NCBI GenBank assembly: GCA_026785745.1
Contig: JAJAZO010000419.1
Coordinates: 1-12,857 of the forward strand
DNA: 12,857 nt
Source: Chitinophagaceae bacterium
GTDB taxonomy: Bacteria > Bacteroidota > Bacteroidia > Chitinophagales > Chitinophagaceae
Direction: 5' to 3'
Below, piece by piece: positions 6,680 to 12,857 of the stretch (position 1 is its first letter; each line of letters begins with the position of its first letter). The notes under the pieces were generated by a model. The model saw only the letters and a list, made by a program, of their open reading frames with translations, was not told where the DNA came from and ran no database searches. The position numbers and the translations under genes were made by a program.

Positions 6680-7213
6680 TTATTTTTTTTCTCCCAATTG
6701 CCGGTTGTATTCTTCGGCATCAAAGCTACCTTTGGATTCAATAATAAGACCAGCTGTATCAATCTGCCACAATTCAAAACCGCTGATTTTTATTTTATTG
6801 CCTGTGCCTCCTGGTCCTGTATTGGTTCCCGTTAGTGTCCAGTGAAATGCTGTACCATTAGAGTTTGTTACAAGGCTATCCATATTTACGATCATATCCG
6901 GGAAAGCGGTCATAAATCCTGCTGCCACTTTTGCTATCGCTTCCCTCCCAACAGCAGGGGCATTAGCATTTACACTTAAGGAGCCGGTGGAGGAAAAATA
7001 CGCAGCAACACTTTCTGGTTTTTGGCTGCACCATGCTGCTGCATATTGATTACCAAAGTTGATCAGCCTATCATTTTCCATTGTTTTTTGATTTATAGTT
7101 TCTGTATTTGTTGAGTTTGTTGTAGGTTTTTCAGATGAGTTATTGCAGCTTGTGACGAGTAACCCGAAAACAAGAATAACTGCTGAAAATTGTCGAGATT
7201 TTTTTCTTTTCAT
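6680..7213 (-). CDS. SnoaL/NTF2-like lipoprotein
   Basis: This 177-residue protein has a lipoprotein leader: a basic start MKRKKSR, a hydrophobic stretch, and lipobox Val20-Thr-Ser-Cys23. A Ser/Asn/Thr-rich tether to about residue 48 follows. The domain from about residue 50 shows the cone-shaped NTF2/SnoaL pattern: an opening helix (NQYAAAWCSQKPESVAAYFS), then AVGREAIAKVAAGFMTAFPD (residues 85-104), then the strand segment FHWTLTGTNTGPGGTGNKIK and SGFELWQID. SnoaL-like proteins are often cyclases or isomerases, or small-ligand binders, and the label does not fix an activity. Lipid anchoring puts it in the outer or inner membrane facing the periplasm. Neighbours are the asparaginase gene upstream (59 bp gap) and the cupin gene downstream (28 bp gap). 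Confidence 0.88.
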   Translation of the reverse strand: MKRKKSRQFSAVILVFGLLVTSCNNSSEKPTTNSTNTETINQKTMENDRLINFGNQYAAAWCSQKPESVAAYFSSTGSLSVNANAPAVGREAIAKVAAGFMTAFPDMIVNMDSLVTNSNGTAFHWTLTGTNTGPGGTGNKIKISGFELWQIDTAGLIIESKGSFDAEEYNRQLGEKK

Positions 7214-7272
7214 AATTACAATATTTTTCTTATTTAAAAATTGATTGTATCATCAAAACTTATTCGTTTTAA

Positions 7273-8331
7273 TCAATCATTCATAAATATTTCCTGCAAT
7301 TTTTCTCTATCTCTCGTTTTTGTAAGTGCCAGCATTAAAAGAATTCTTGCTTTCTGCGGATTGTGATCAAACGCAGCCACTGTATTCATTTTAACGTCGT
7401 TGAATTCTTCCGTTGTTGCAATGGTGATATTCCCTGAAACAACTCTTGATGATCGAACAATGGCAACTCCCTTTTGCTTTGCATTTTCAGCGGCGCCCTC
7501 AAAAGCTTTGTTATAACTTCCATTGCCGGCACCTGCAATAACAATACCGTCAACCTTTTCATTGATCAATGCATTTAGAGGAGTGGTGGATGCATCTACA
7601 TACATGTAAACAATTTCCACTTTTGGCAACTGTGTAATTTTGCTGATATCGAAAAATGGTTTTTGATTATTGGTATAAATGGGTTGGCTATAGTATTTAA
7701 CCTGGCCATCATATACTTTTCCGATAGGTCCCGCATTGGGGGCACTAAAAGCATTCACATTAATCGTATTGATTTTTGTTACATTTTTTGCATCATAAAT
7801 CATTTCATTAAAGCTTTGAATAACACCCCTGCCTTTGCTTTGAGGAGCAGCGGCAACCAAGATGGCATCATACAAATTTTTTGGTCCGTCTGCGCTGATG
7901 GCTGTTGATGGACGCATTGACCCGGTAAGCACTACAGGTTTATCTGATAGTATAGTGAGACTTAAAAAGTAGGCTGTTTCTTCCTGCGTATCAGTGCCAT
8001 GAGTAATCACAATTCCATCAGCTTCATTGTTGGTAAATATTTCATTGATTCGCTTTGCCAGCTTCATCCAAATTTCAATCGTGATGTTGGAGCTTGTAAC
8101 ATTGGCTACTTGTTCGCCTTTCACGTCAACCAGTTTATTGATGGAGGGTATGGCAATTAATAAATCCTGGATGGGAATTTTCCCTGATTCATAAGCGGCC
8201 CTATCGGGGGAAGCACCTTTGCCGGCAATGGTTCCTCCGGTGGCTAAGATGATTACTCTTGGCAGCTTTTGAGCAGCTCCGTTTAGATGAAGCACACAAG
8301 CTATGAATAGCGATAAGAAAATATTTTTCAT
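7273..8331 (-). CDS. ansB: Exported type II L-asparaginase
   Basis: This 352-residue protein has a Sec leader (residues 1-21, Gly-Ala-Ala-Gln) and then full-length type II asparaginase homology. ILATGGTIAGKG (28-39) contains the nucleophile Thr34. Tyr47 matches E. coli Tyr25, and Ser80 (EQVANVTSSN) matches Ser58. THGTDTQEETAYFL (110-123) contains the second Thr-Asp pair, Thr113-Asp114. NVTKINT (183-189) holds Lys186, the equivalent of Lys162. Also present are GSMRPSTAISADGPKNLYDA (137-156) and the C-terminal NPQKARILLMLALT. The enzyme hydrolyses L-asparagine, and often some glutamine, to the acid and ammonia; export suggests use of external asparagine as nitrogen or carbon source. All catalytic residues are intact. 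It lies 31 bp after the M28 peptidase gene, suggesting peptide degradation followed by amide release. Confidence 0.96.
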   Translation of the reverse strand: MKNIFLSLFIACVLHLNGAAQKLPRVIILATGGTIAGKGASPDRAAYESGKIPIQDLLIAIPSINKLVDVKGEQVANVTSSNITIEIWMKLAKRINEIFTNNEADGIVITHGTDTQEETAYFLSLTILSDKPVVLTGSMRPSTAISADGPKNLYDAILVAAAPQSKGRGVIQSFNEMIYDAKNVTKINTINVNAFSAPNAGPIGKVYDGQVKYYSQPIYTNNQKPFFDISKITQLPKVEIVYMYVDASTTPLNALINEKVDGIVIAGAGNGSYNKAFEGAAENAKQKGVAIVRSSRVVSGNITIATTEEFNDVKMNTVAAFDHNPQKARILLMLALTKTRDREKLQEIFMND

Positions 8332-8362
8332 AATTCGATTCAGTTTATTTTAGGAAATCCCT

Positions 8363-9865
8363 TTACCGCTCCAACTTGAAATTTGGATCACTTGCAGGCC
8401 GCCTGGGAGCATTAGCCACTTTCCAACCGGTACGGTACATCCATTCGGTCATCTTTTTTAATTTATCATAATCTATACTCGCTGCATTATCACCGGGTGT
8501 GTGATAATCGGGATGAAGTAGTGTAGTGTACATTAATGCAGGTATTCCCAATCTTGCATAAGGCAAATGGTCACTCCTGAAATACCAACCTTCTACATGA
8601 GTAGATTTATCCCAAAGTGTATCTAACTTAAATTTAGGCCCTTCGTTGTTTGCAGCCAGGGCCATCGTTACTAAATCAATGGAGTTTCTATGCGGCGGTT
8701 GCACACCCAACAATGCAGCACTGTCGGGATTATTTCTTCCAATCATATCTCCATTCAAAACAGCAATAATACTATGCTGCGGTACAGTAGGGTGTGCCGA
8801 ATACCATTTGGAACCCAGCAAGCCCCGCTCTTCAGCACCATGTACTACAAATAATACAGACCGCTTACCCGGCTTCTTTTTAAAAGCTCTGGCGATAGCA
8901 AACATAGCTACATCAACACTGGCATTATCATCGGCACCATAATAAATACTATCGTTATTAATGACATTACGAATGCCATGTGCATCCTGGTGTCCACTGT
9001 ACAAAAGAAACTCTGACGCTAACCTGGAATCTGTTCCCTCAATTTTTCCAATGATGTTAACAGAGGGATATTGAAACCGTTCAATTATAATGGTTGCTTT
9101 TAACACTGCGGTGTTAGTTGCTAATTCGTTTTTTGCAGATGCGTGCAACCAGAGTACAGGAACGGTTGTTGTAAGCAGCGCATTTGGGCCACCTTCTATA
9201 TCGTAATTGCCTCTTTTAAAATTAGCCGCAGCATCGGCCCACGTTGTCTCAGCTATGTCATCGGCAATAAAAATAATGGCGGCAGCCCCTTTCCGCACCA
9301 AAGTATTACCATATTTAAGCATCATATTTCTGCTGTAACGCCAGCCGGGTAAGGACATATTTAAATTGATGATATTGGGGGCAGCTTCCAAAGCCACTAC
9401 TTTTCCCTGAACATCAATCGCATTTGTGTCAACAGTGGCAGCATTACCCAAATAAATTATCGGGGCTTCAATTGTTTTATTGGCCATCTGTGAAATAGCT
9501 ATATCCGTCCATAAATTCAATGGACGATTATTTATACTTATTGAACTGTTATCAGCCACCCGATTGCGCCAGAGAGAAAAAAATTGAAGATAAGTGCCGT
9601 CATCCCCTGCCGGTTTTAATCCTATTGACCTGAATTTTTCGACAATCCACATAGAGGCTTTCAATTCATCCAATGTGCCAGCAGAACGGCCTTTAAAATG
9701 CGCATCAGCCAAATCGTATAAATCTTTCTTTAAATCTTCTAATCGAATTGCAGACATAGCAGGGGGAGGAATAACTTTTTGATTCTTTTGGGCACTTATG
9801 GATGCCGTTAAAAAAATCAGGGCACTTAAAAAGACGAGTAGTGGTTTTGATATTTTATTTTTCAT
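8363..9865 (-). CDS. Secreted M28 family zinc metallopeptidase with PA-like insert
   Basis: This 500-residue protein has a Sec leader (1-26, Ile-Ser-Ala-Gln). A peptidase M28 fold is split by an insert at about 105-265 that resembles a protease-associated domain (ISQMANKTIEAPIIYLG, GKVVALE, RKGAAAIIFI). The two-zinc site is complete: His292 (YSGHQD), Asp312 (YYGADDNAS), Glu345/Glu346 (HGAEERG; first Glu the general base), Asp373 (NGDMIGRN) and His455 (HPDYHTPGD). The usual Gly after ADDNAS is Val317. Bacterial M28 enzymes are mostly aminopeptidases, some dipeptidases or carboxypeptidases; the PA insert favours an aminopeptidase acting on external peptides. The leader and upstream spacer are near copies of those of the amidohydrolase at 888-1811. 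It lies 31 bp after the lipocalin-like gene and 31 bp before the asparaginase gene. Confidence 0.95.
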   Translation of the reverse strand: MKNKISKPLLVFLSALIFLTASISAQKNQKVIPPPAMSAIRLEDLKKDLYDLADAHFKGRSAGTLDELKASMWIVEKFRSIGLKPAGDDGTYLQFFSLWRNRVADNSSISINNRPLNLWTDIAISQMANKTIEAPIIYLGNAATVDTNAIDVQGKVVALEAAPNIINLNMSLPGWRYSRNMMLKYGNTLVRKGAAAIIFIADDIAETTWADAAANFKRGNYDIEGGPNALLTTTVPVLWLHASAKNELATNTAVLKATIIIERFQYPSVNIIGKIEGTDSRLASEFLLYSGHQDAHGIRNVINNDSIYYGADDNASVDVAMFAIARAFKKKPGKRSVLFVVHGAEERGLLGSKWYSAHPTVPQHSIIAVLNGDMIGRNNPDSAALLGVQPPHRNSIDLVTMALAANNEGPKFKLDTLWDKSTHVEGWYFRSDHLPYARLGIPALMYTTLLHPDYHTPGDNAASIDYDKLKKMTEWMYRTGWKVANAPRRPASDPNFKLER

Positions 9866-10013
9866 GTTGAACTTATTTTAAATTTTTGTTGATTTTTTAA
9901 TCTGCCCTCACCAAAACTCTTCTCCAGGTTTTATGATTTGTAATAGTCAGTGTGTCTCCTTTTAGTATAAATGGCCTTGGCTGGTCGGTATCAATATACC
10001 AGGGCAGCGAACC
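9788..10013 (-). repeat. Lipocalin tail, spacer and leader block, copy 2
   Basis: This is the partner of 1734-1958. It holds the last 38 codons and stop of the lipocalin-like gene, a 31-bp spacer with TATTTTAAATTTTTGTTGAT, and the M28 signal-peptide codons. Because this copy's lipocalin gene is whole, it is likely nearer the ancestral arrangement than copy 1. Confidence 0.88.
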
Positions 10014-10409
10014 ACCTTTTACATGATGCGTAACGATTGATTTCTCCCAATCAATAGTATAAGTACCGAAATAACCCAATGCATTGTATTGAATCATCTG
10101 GAAATAATTGATGTTCATTTTTTTGGCCGAGTCTTCTGAGAATATCATTGGATTGCCGGTAGATATGTTCAGGTTAAGTATTCCGTTTTTGGTATATGTA
10201 AAAAATCCCCTTGGGTTTTTTCCGTAACGGTATTCCCATTTTCCGGTAAGGGTATCGAGGTCTGTAAATTCAATCAACCGCCAGGTGCCTGCTAATTTGT
10301 TGGTTATAGTAGTTTGATTTTTGTTATCCGATTGTGCATAAAGAGATGCAGAGGGAAAAAGTAATGCACTTAAAAACCAGAGAAATGTTTTTAAATTTTT
10401 ATTTTTCAT
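9897..10409 (-). CDS. Secreted lipocalin-like domain protein
   Basis: This 170-residue protein has a Sec leader (1-26, Leu-Tyr-Ala-Gln). The single domain matches the bacterial lipocalin-like pattern: LAGTWRLIEF (39-48), then YGKNPRGFFTYTKNGILNLNI (62-82), then GYFGTYTIDWEKSIVTHHV (112-130). It closes with PWYIDTDQPRPFILKGDTLTIT (137-158). The family probably forms a small beta-barrel; no reaction is established, and ligand binding is only a guess. The last 38 residues are repeated in the chimeric ORF at 1842-2096 (27 of 38 identical). Its leader resembles those of the M28 peptidase and the amidohydrolase (shared Phe-Leu-Ser-Ala-Leu), a third member of that leader family. It follows the MFS gene by 24 bp. 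Confidence 0.87.
   Translation of the reverse strand: MKNKNLKTFLWFLSALLFPSASLYAQSDNKNQTTITNKLAGTWRLIEFTDLDTLTGKWEYRYGKNPRGFFTYTKNGILNLNISTGNPMIFSEDSAKKMNINYFQMIQYNALGYFGTYTIDWEKSIVTHHVKGGSLPWYIDTDQPRPFILKGDTLTITNHKTWRRVLVRAD
10332..10409 (-). repeat. Third copy of the shared signal-peptide coding segment
   Basis: The first 26 codons of the lipocalin-like gene share the string TTTTTAAGTGC and the Phe-Leu-Ser-Ala-Leu-x-Phe pattern, in the same register, with the leaders at 1734-1811 and 9788-9865. Divergence is greater than between those two. Confidence 0.6.
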
Positions 10410-10433
10410 ATCCAGTTGTTTTTAAATTAATTT

Positions 10434-11777
10434 TTATAATGACAATGCTGTGGCTGTTTTATCTGCTTCATCAATTTTTTCTAACTGCTGCAAATGTATT
10501 TTGGTATTCATGAATTGCAGCGGAATTAAAGCAATAGCAGCTAGAAAGGCAAAAGCTAAAATGCAATACTGCCAGCTAAAATTTTCTTTCACCGGGCCAA
10601 TGATGGCCGAACCAGTAATCCATCCAAAATTTGAAATAGCCATAAACAAGGCGAATTGTGAAGCGGAAATCTTTTTCCAGCAAAGCTCCATGGCTATAGC
10701 TAAAAAGCCCACCATAATAAATACGTAAAGAATATTGTAAACAATAACAAATCCTGCACTGAACCAGTAGATGCTCCAATACATTTTAGAAAAATACATC
10801 ATTACCGCCACTGCGATGGATGCAAGGAGATATACACTTAACATTCTTTTCTTTCCAAACAGGTCAACCAATGCACCACCAACAATCATCCCGAGTATTC
10901 CCCCAACTATAGAGGATACCGCATTGATATTTGAATACATTTCATTGGTCCATCCCAATGCCTGCACAGTAAAAACCGGGAGCAGTGTATTCATATAACT
11001 TACGGTTGTGCCAACTAAAAAACCAATCAATGCTATCAGCAGGCTGTAAGGCATGATTAATACCCTCCCCATTGATTTAAAAATTTTTGCCCAACTGTCT
11101 AATTGCAGTTGTAAAGAATTTTGAGAAACAACACCTTTTGTCCACGGCAATAATTTTTCTCCCGGCCGCTCCCTGAATAAGAGCGGAACAAATAGGATGA
11201 TACTGATTGCTGCAGAAAGTGATAATATAGAAATCCTGAATCCATAATGGTTCAGCATCCAACTTCCTGCAGCAAGCGATGCAGAAACACCCATAATTCT
11301 TGCGCCCCACATAAAGCCATTGGCTCTTGCCTGCTGATGCACAGGAACAATATCAATGGCCATACCATCTACTGCCACATCCTGAAAGGCACTGAACAGG
11401 CTTACACAAAAACCTGCTGCCATCAGCAGTTTAAAATTACTGAGCGGTTCAGGCACCATTGCCATTCCAATAAACGCAAATAATAATCCCAGTTGGCCAA
11501 AAATTATCCATGGCCTTCTTCGACCCATTGGTAAATAACTAAACCGGTCCATTAATGGCGCAATCAGCATTTTGAAAGTCCAGGGAATACCGATGACTGC
11601 AACATAAGCACCAATATCACCTGCACTCTTCCCATTCATTGCCAGCCAGGCGGGTATTCCGAAGTAAGTCATTCCTTCAGGGATGCCCTGTGCTAAATAC
11701 AGTATGGCAAAACAGAAATATCTTAAGGGAGTATGCTCAGATAGTGCAGGAAGATTTTTTGATAATATGGTACGCAT
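10434..11777 (-). CDS. MFS transporter, AmpG-like
   Basis: This 447-residue polytopic membrane protein has about 12 hydrophobic segments and no cleavable leader. Near the N-terminus, YLAQGIPEGMTYFGIPAWL (27-45) and IGIPWTFKMLIAPLMDR (62-78), followed by MGRRRPW (84-90), match the signature of AmpG-type and related PAT-family carriers. Lys69, Asp77 and the Arg triplet stand at the usual places. AmpG imports anhydromuropeptides for cell-wall recycling in enterobacteria; homologues in Bacteroidota carry other or unknown solutes. It starts 6 bp after the stop of the M20 hydrolase gene, so the two are almost certainly one message and may be translationally coupled. This suggests that solute import is paired with cytoplasmic hydrolysis by the M20 enzyme. 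Confidence 0.88.
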   Translation of the reverse strand: MRTILSKNLPALSEHTPLRYFCFAILYLAQGIPEGMTYFGIPAWLAMNGKSAGDIGAYVAVIGIPWTFKMLIAPLMDRFSYLPMGRRRPWIIFGQLGLLFAFIGMAMVPEPLSNFKLLMAAGFCVSLFSAFQDVAVDGMAIDIVPVHQQARANGFMWGARIMGVSASLAAGSWMLNHYGFRISILSLSAAISIILFVPLLFRERPGEKLLPWTKGVVSQNSLQLQLDSWAKIFKSMGRVLIMPYSLLIALIGFLVGTTVSYMNTLLPVFTVQALGWTNEMYSNINAVSSIVGGILGMIVGGALVDLFGKKRMLSVYLLASIAVAVMMYFSKMYWSIYWFSAGFVIVYNILYVFIMVGFLAIAMELCWKKISASQFALFMAISNFGWITGSAIIGPVKENFSWQYCILAFAFLAAIALIPLQFMNTKIHLQQLEKIDEADKTATALSL

Positions 11778-11783
11778 TTTTTT

Positions 11784-12857
11784 TTATTGTTCTTTATCTA
11801 TTGCCAAAATAGTTTGTAATAAAACATTTGCACCATTAGCCATATCAATAGCCTTCGTAAATTCTTTGGGTGAATGACTGATGCCGCCCACACTGGGTAC
11901 GAAAATCATTCCCACGGGAGTAATCAATGCCATGTCCTGTGAATCATGTCCTGCGCCGCTTTGTATATATTTATATGTAAAGCCCAATGCTTTTGCCGAC
12001 GCAACAATTTTTTCCTGTATTGATTTATTCGTTAACGCTGGTATGGCACCGAGCAATTGGTTTTTGAAAGTAATTTTAGTTCCGCCTGCTACAGCAATAA
12101 CTGCTGCTCTTTTTTCTATTTCGTGAAAAAGCTCCCAGATTTTATCATAAGACAAATCTCTTATCTCTAATCCTAAAACTACTTTTCCCGGAACAACATT
12201 ATAGGCACCTGGTTGTGCTGAAATCTTACCTACTGTTCCCACCTGCTTGCCTTCATGGCTGGTAATAACCTCATTTACTCCGATGATTAATTTAGCAGCG
12301 GATAACAATGCATCCTGCCGCATATTCATGGGCGTAGTGCCGGCATGATTGGCAAAACCTTCAACCGTTACTTCCCAGTCTTCAATACCCACAATACCCT
12401 CCACCACACCAATCTGTATGTTTTCTTTTTCTAAAATTCCACCTTGTTCAATATGCAGTTCTATAAATGTTTCTATATCGCCTTTTTTTCTGATGATATT
12501 GTTAATGCTGTCAGGATTTCCACCGATGGCCTTTATTCCTTCCTTCACAGTTAACCCACTTTGACTAACGGTTTGTAATCCTTCTTGTTTAAACTTACCC
12601 GCCAAGGCTTTGCTACCCAACAGGCTTCCTTCTTCATCGGAGAATATGATCAGTTCGAGCGGATGATTTGTAACTATATTATTTTCTTTTAAAATTTCCA
12701 TTATTTCCAATCCGCAAACAGAACCCACACAACCATCATAGTTGCCACCATCTGGCACCATATCAATATGCGAACCAAAGGCGATGGGTTTGAGTAATGG
12801 ATTTTTCCCTTTTCGTTTTCCGATGAGATTACCGGCTGCATCAATGCTTACATCAAG
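11784..12857 (-). CDS. M20 family hydantoinase/carbamoylase-type amidase, N-terminus outside window
   Basis: The frame is open to the window edge, giving 357 residues. The Met at 12761 is internal, because GSHID, a metal-site motif, lies before it. Visible metal-site motifs are GSHIDMVPDGGNYDG (28-42 of the visible part: His30, Asp41), FSDEEGS (Glu75/Glu76), HIEQGG (His135) and GISHSPKEF (His328). The dimerisation-domain motif GFANHAGTTPMNMRQDALL lies at 167-185. GAGHDSQDMA (301-310) is typical of the Zn-dependent carbamoylase / allantoate amidohydrolase / beta-ureidopropionase group. These enzymes remove a carbamoyl group or related amide from N-carbamoyl amino acids or ureido acids, releasing ammonia and CO2. 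The exact substrate is undetermined. The stop is 6 bp from the MFS start. Perhaps 50-60 residues are missing at the N-terminus, judged from family size, so whether it is exported cannot be seen. Confidence 0.93.
   Translation of the reverse strand, partial: LDVSIDAAGNLIGKRKGKNPLLKPIAFGSHIDMVPDGGNYDGCVGSVCGLEIMEILKENNIVTNHPLELIIFSDEEGSLLGSKALAGKFKQEGLQTVSQSGLTVKEGIKAIGGNPDSINNIIRKKGDIETFIELHIEQGGILEKENIQIGVVEGIVGIEDWEVTVEGFANHAGTTPMNMRQDALLSAAKLIIGVNEVITSHEGKQVGTVGKISAQPGAYNVVPGKVVLGLEIRDLSYDKIWELFHEIEKRAAVIAVAGGTKITFKNQLLGAIPALTNKSIQEKIVASAKALGFTYKYIQSGAGHDSQDMALITPVGMIFVPSVGGISHSPKEFTKAIDMANGANVLLQTILAIDKEQ

Noticed and set aside
7273..8331. Possible loss of the catalytic Lys in the asparaginase (Pro at AAAP)
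   Set aside because: Counting against the E. coli enzyme shows that Lys162 corresponds to Lys186 in NVTKINT, not to the AADK position. All catalytic residues are intact.
11784..12761. Complete M20 gene starting at Met 12761
   Set aside because: The frame continues to the window edge and includes the essential GSHID motif upstream of that Met, so the gene is truncated by the window and not by biology.
1..12857. tRNA, rRNA, insertion sequence or phage genes
   Set aside because: No tRNA- or rRNA-like stretch, transposase or integrase motif was seen on either strand.

Overview
The window looks like a chromosomal stretch of a Bacteroidota bacterium, most likely near Chitinophagaceae. The base composition is AT-rich and Shine-Dalgarno sequences are weak or absent. 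Every exported protein has a short Sec leader ending in Ala-Gln, and the gene families (S58 peptidase, D-aminoacylase, exported asparaginase, lipocalin-like, AmpG-like MFS) are common in that phylum. The family-level placement is inference. All 13 supported coding regions lie on the minus strand, so transcription runs from high to low coordinates.

In transcription order, the first block (12857 to 4462) holds: an M20 hydantoinase/carbamoylase-type hydrolase (its N-terminus is outside the window), an AmpG-like MFS transporter, a lipocalin-like secreted protein, an M28 metallopeptidase with an inserted PA-like region, an exported L-asparaginase, a SnoaL/NTF2-like lipoprotein, a small secreted cupin, and a D-aminoacylase-like amidohydrolase. 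Gaps are 6 to 59 bp, which fits an operon. A gene-free stretch (4166-4461) follows; it carries a symmetric inverted array of small hairpins of REP/BIME-like appearance. The second block (4165 to 1) holds a class C beta-lactamase-like serine hydrolase, a sterol-desaturase/fatty-acid-hydroxylase membrane protein, a small chimeric ORF, a secreted amidohydrolase-2 enzyme, and an S58 (DmpA/P1) aminopeptidase cut by the window edge.

Most genes encode exported enzymes that hydrolyse amide or peptide bonds in amino-acid derivatives: S58 peptidase, D-aminoacylase, asparaginase, M28 peptidase, carbamoylase-like M20, amidohydrolase, and a beta-lactamase-fold hydrolase. With an AmpG-like importer, the locus reads as a scavenging island for unusual, possibly D- or N-acylated, amino acids and peptides. 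The substrate is not proven.

The region also carries clear marks of internal recombination. A 5' segment of the S58 peptidase gene recurs about 94% identical at 1959-2096, fused in frame to the last 38 codons of a lipocalin-like gene. A block of about 225 bp (lipocalin tail, spacer and next gene's signal peptide) occurs twice, in front of two unrelated enzymes. A related leader occurs a third time on the lipocalin-like gene itself.
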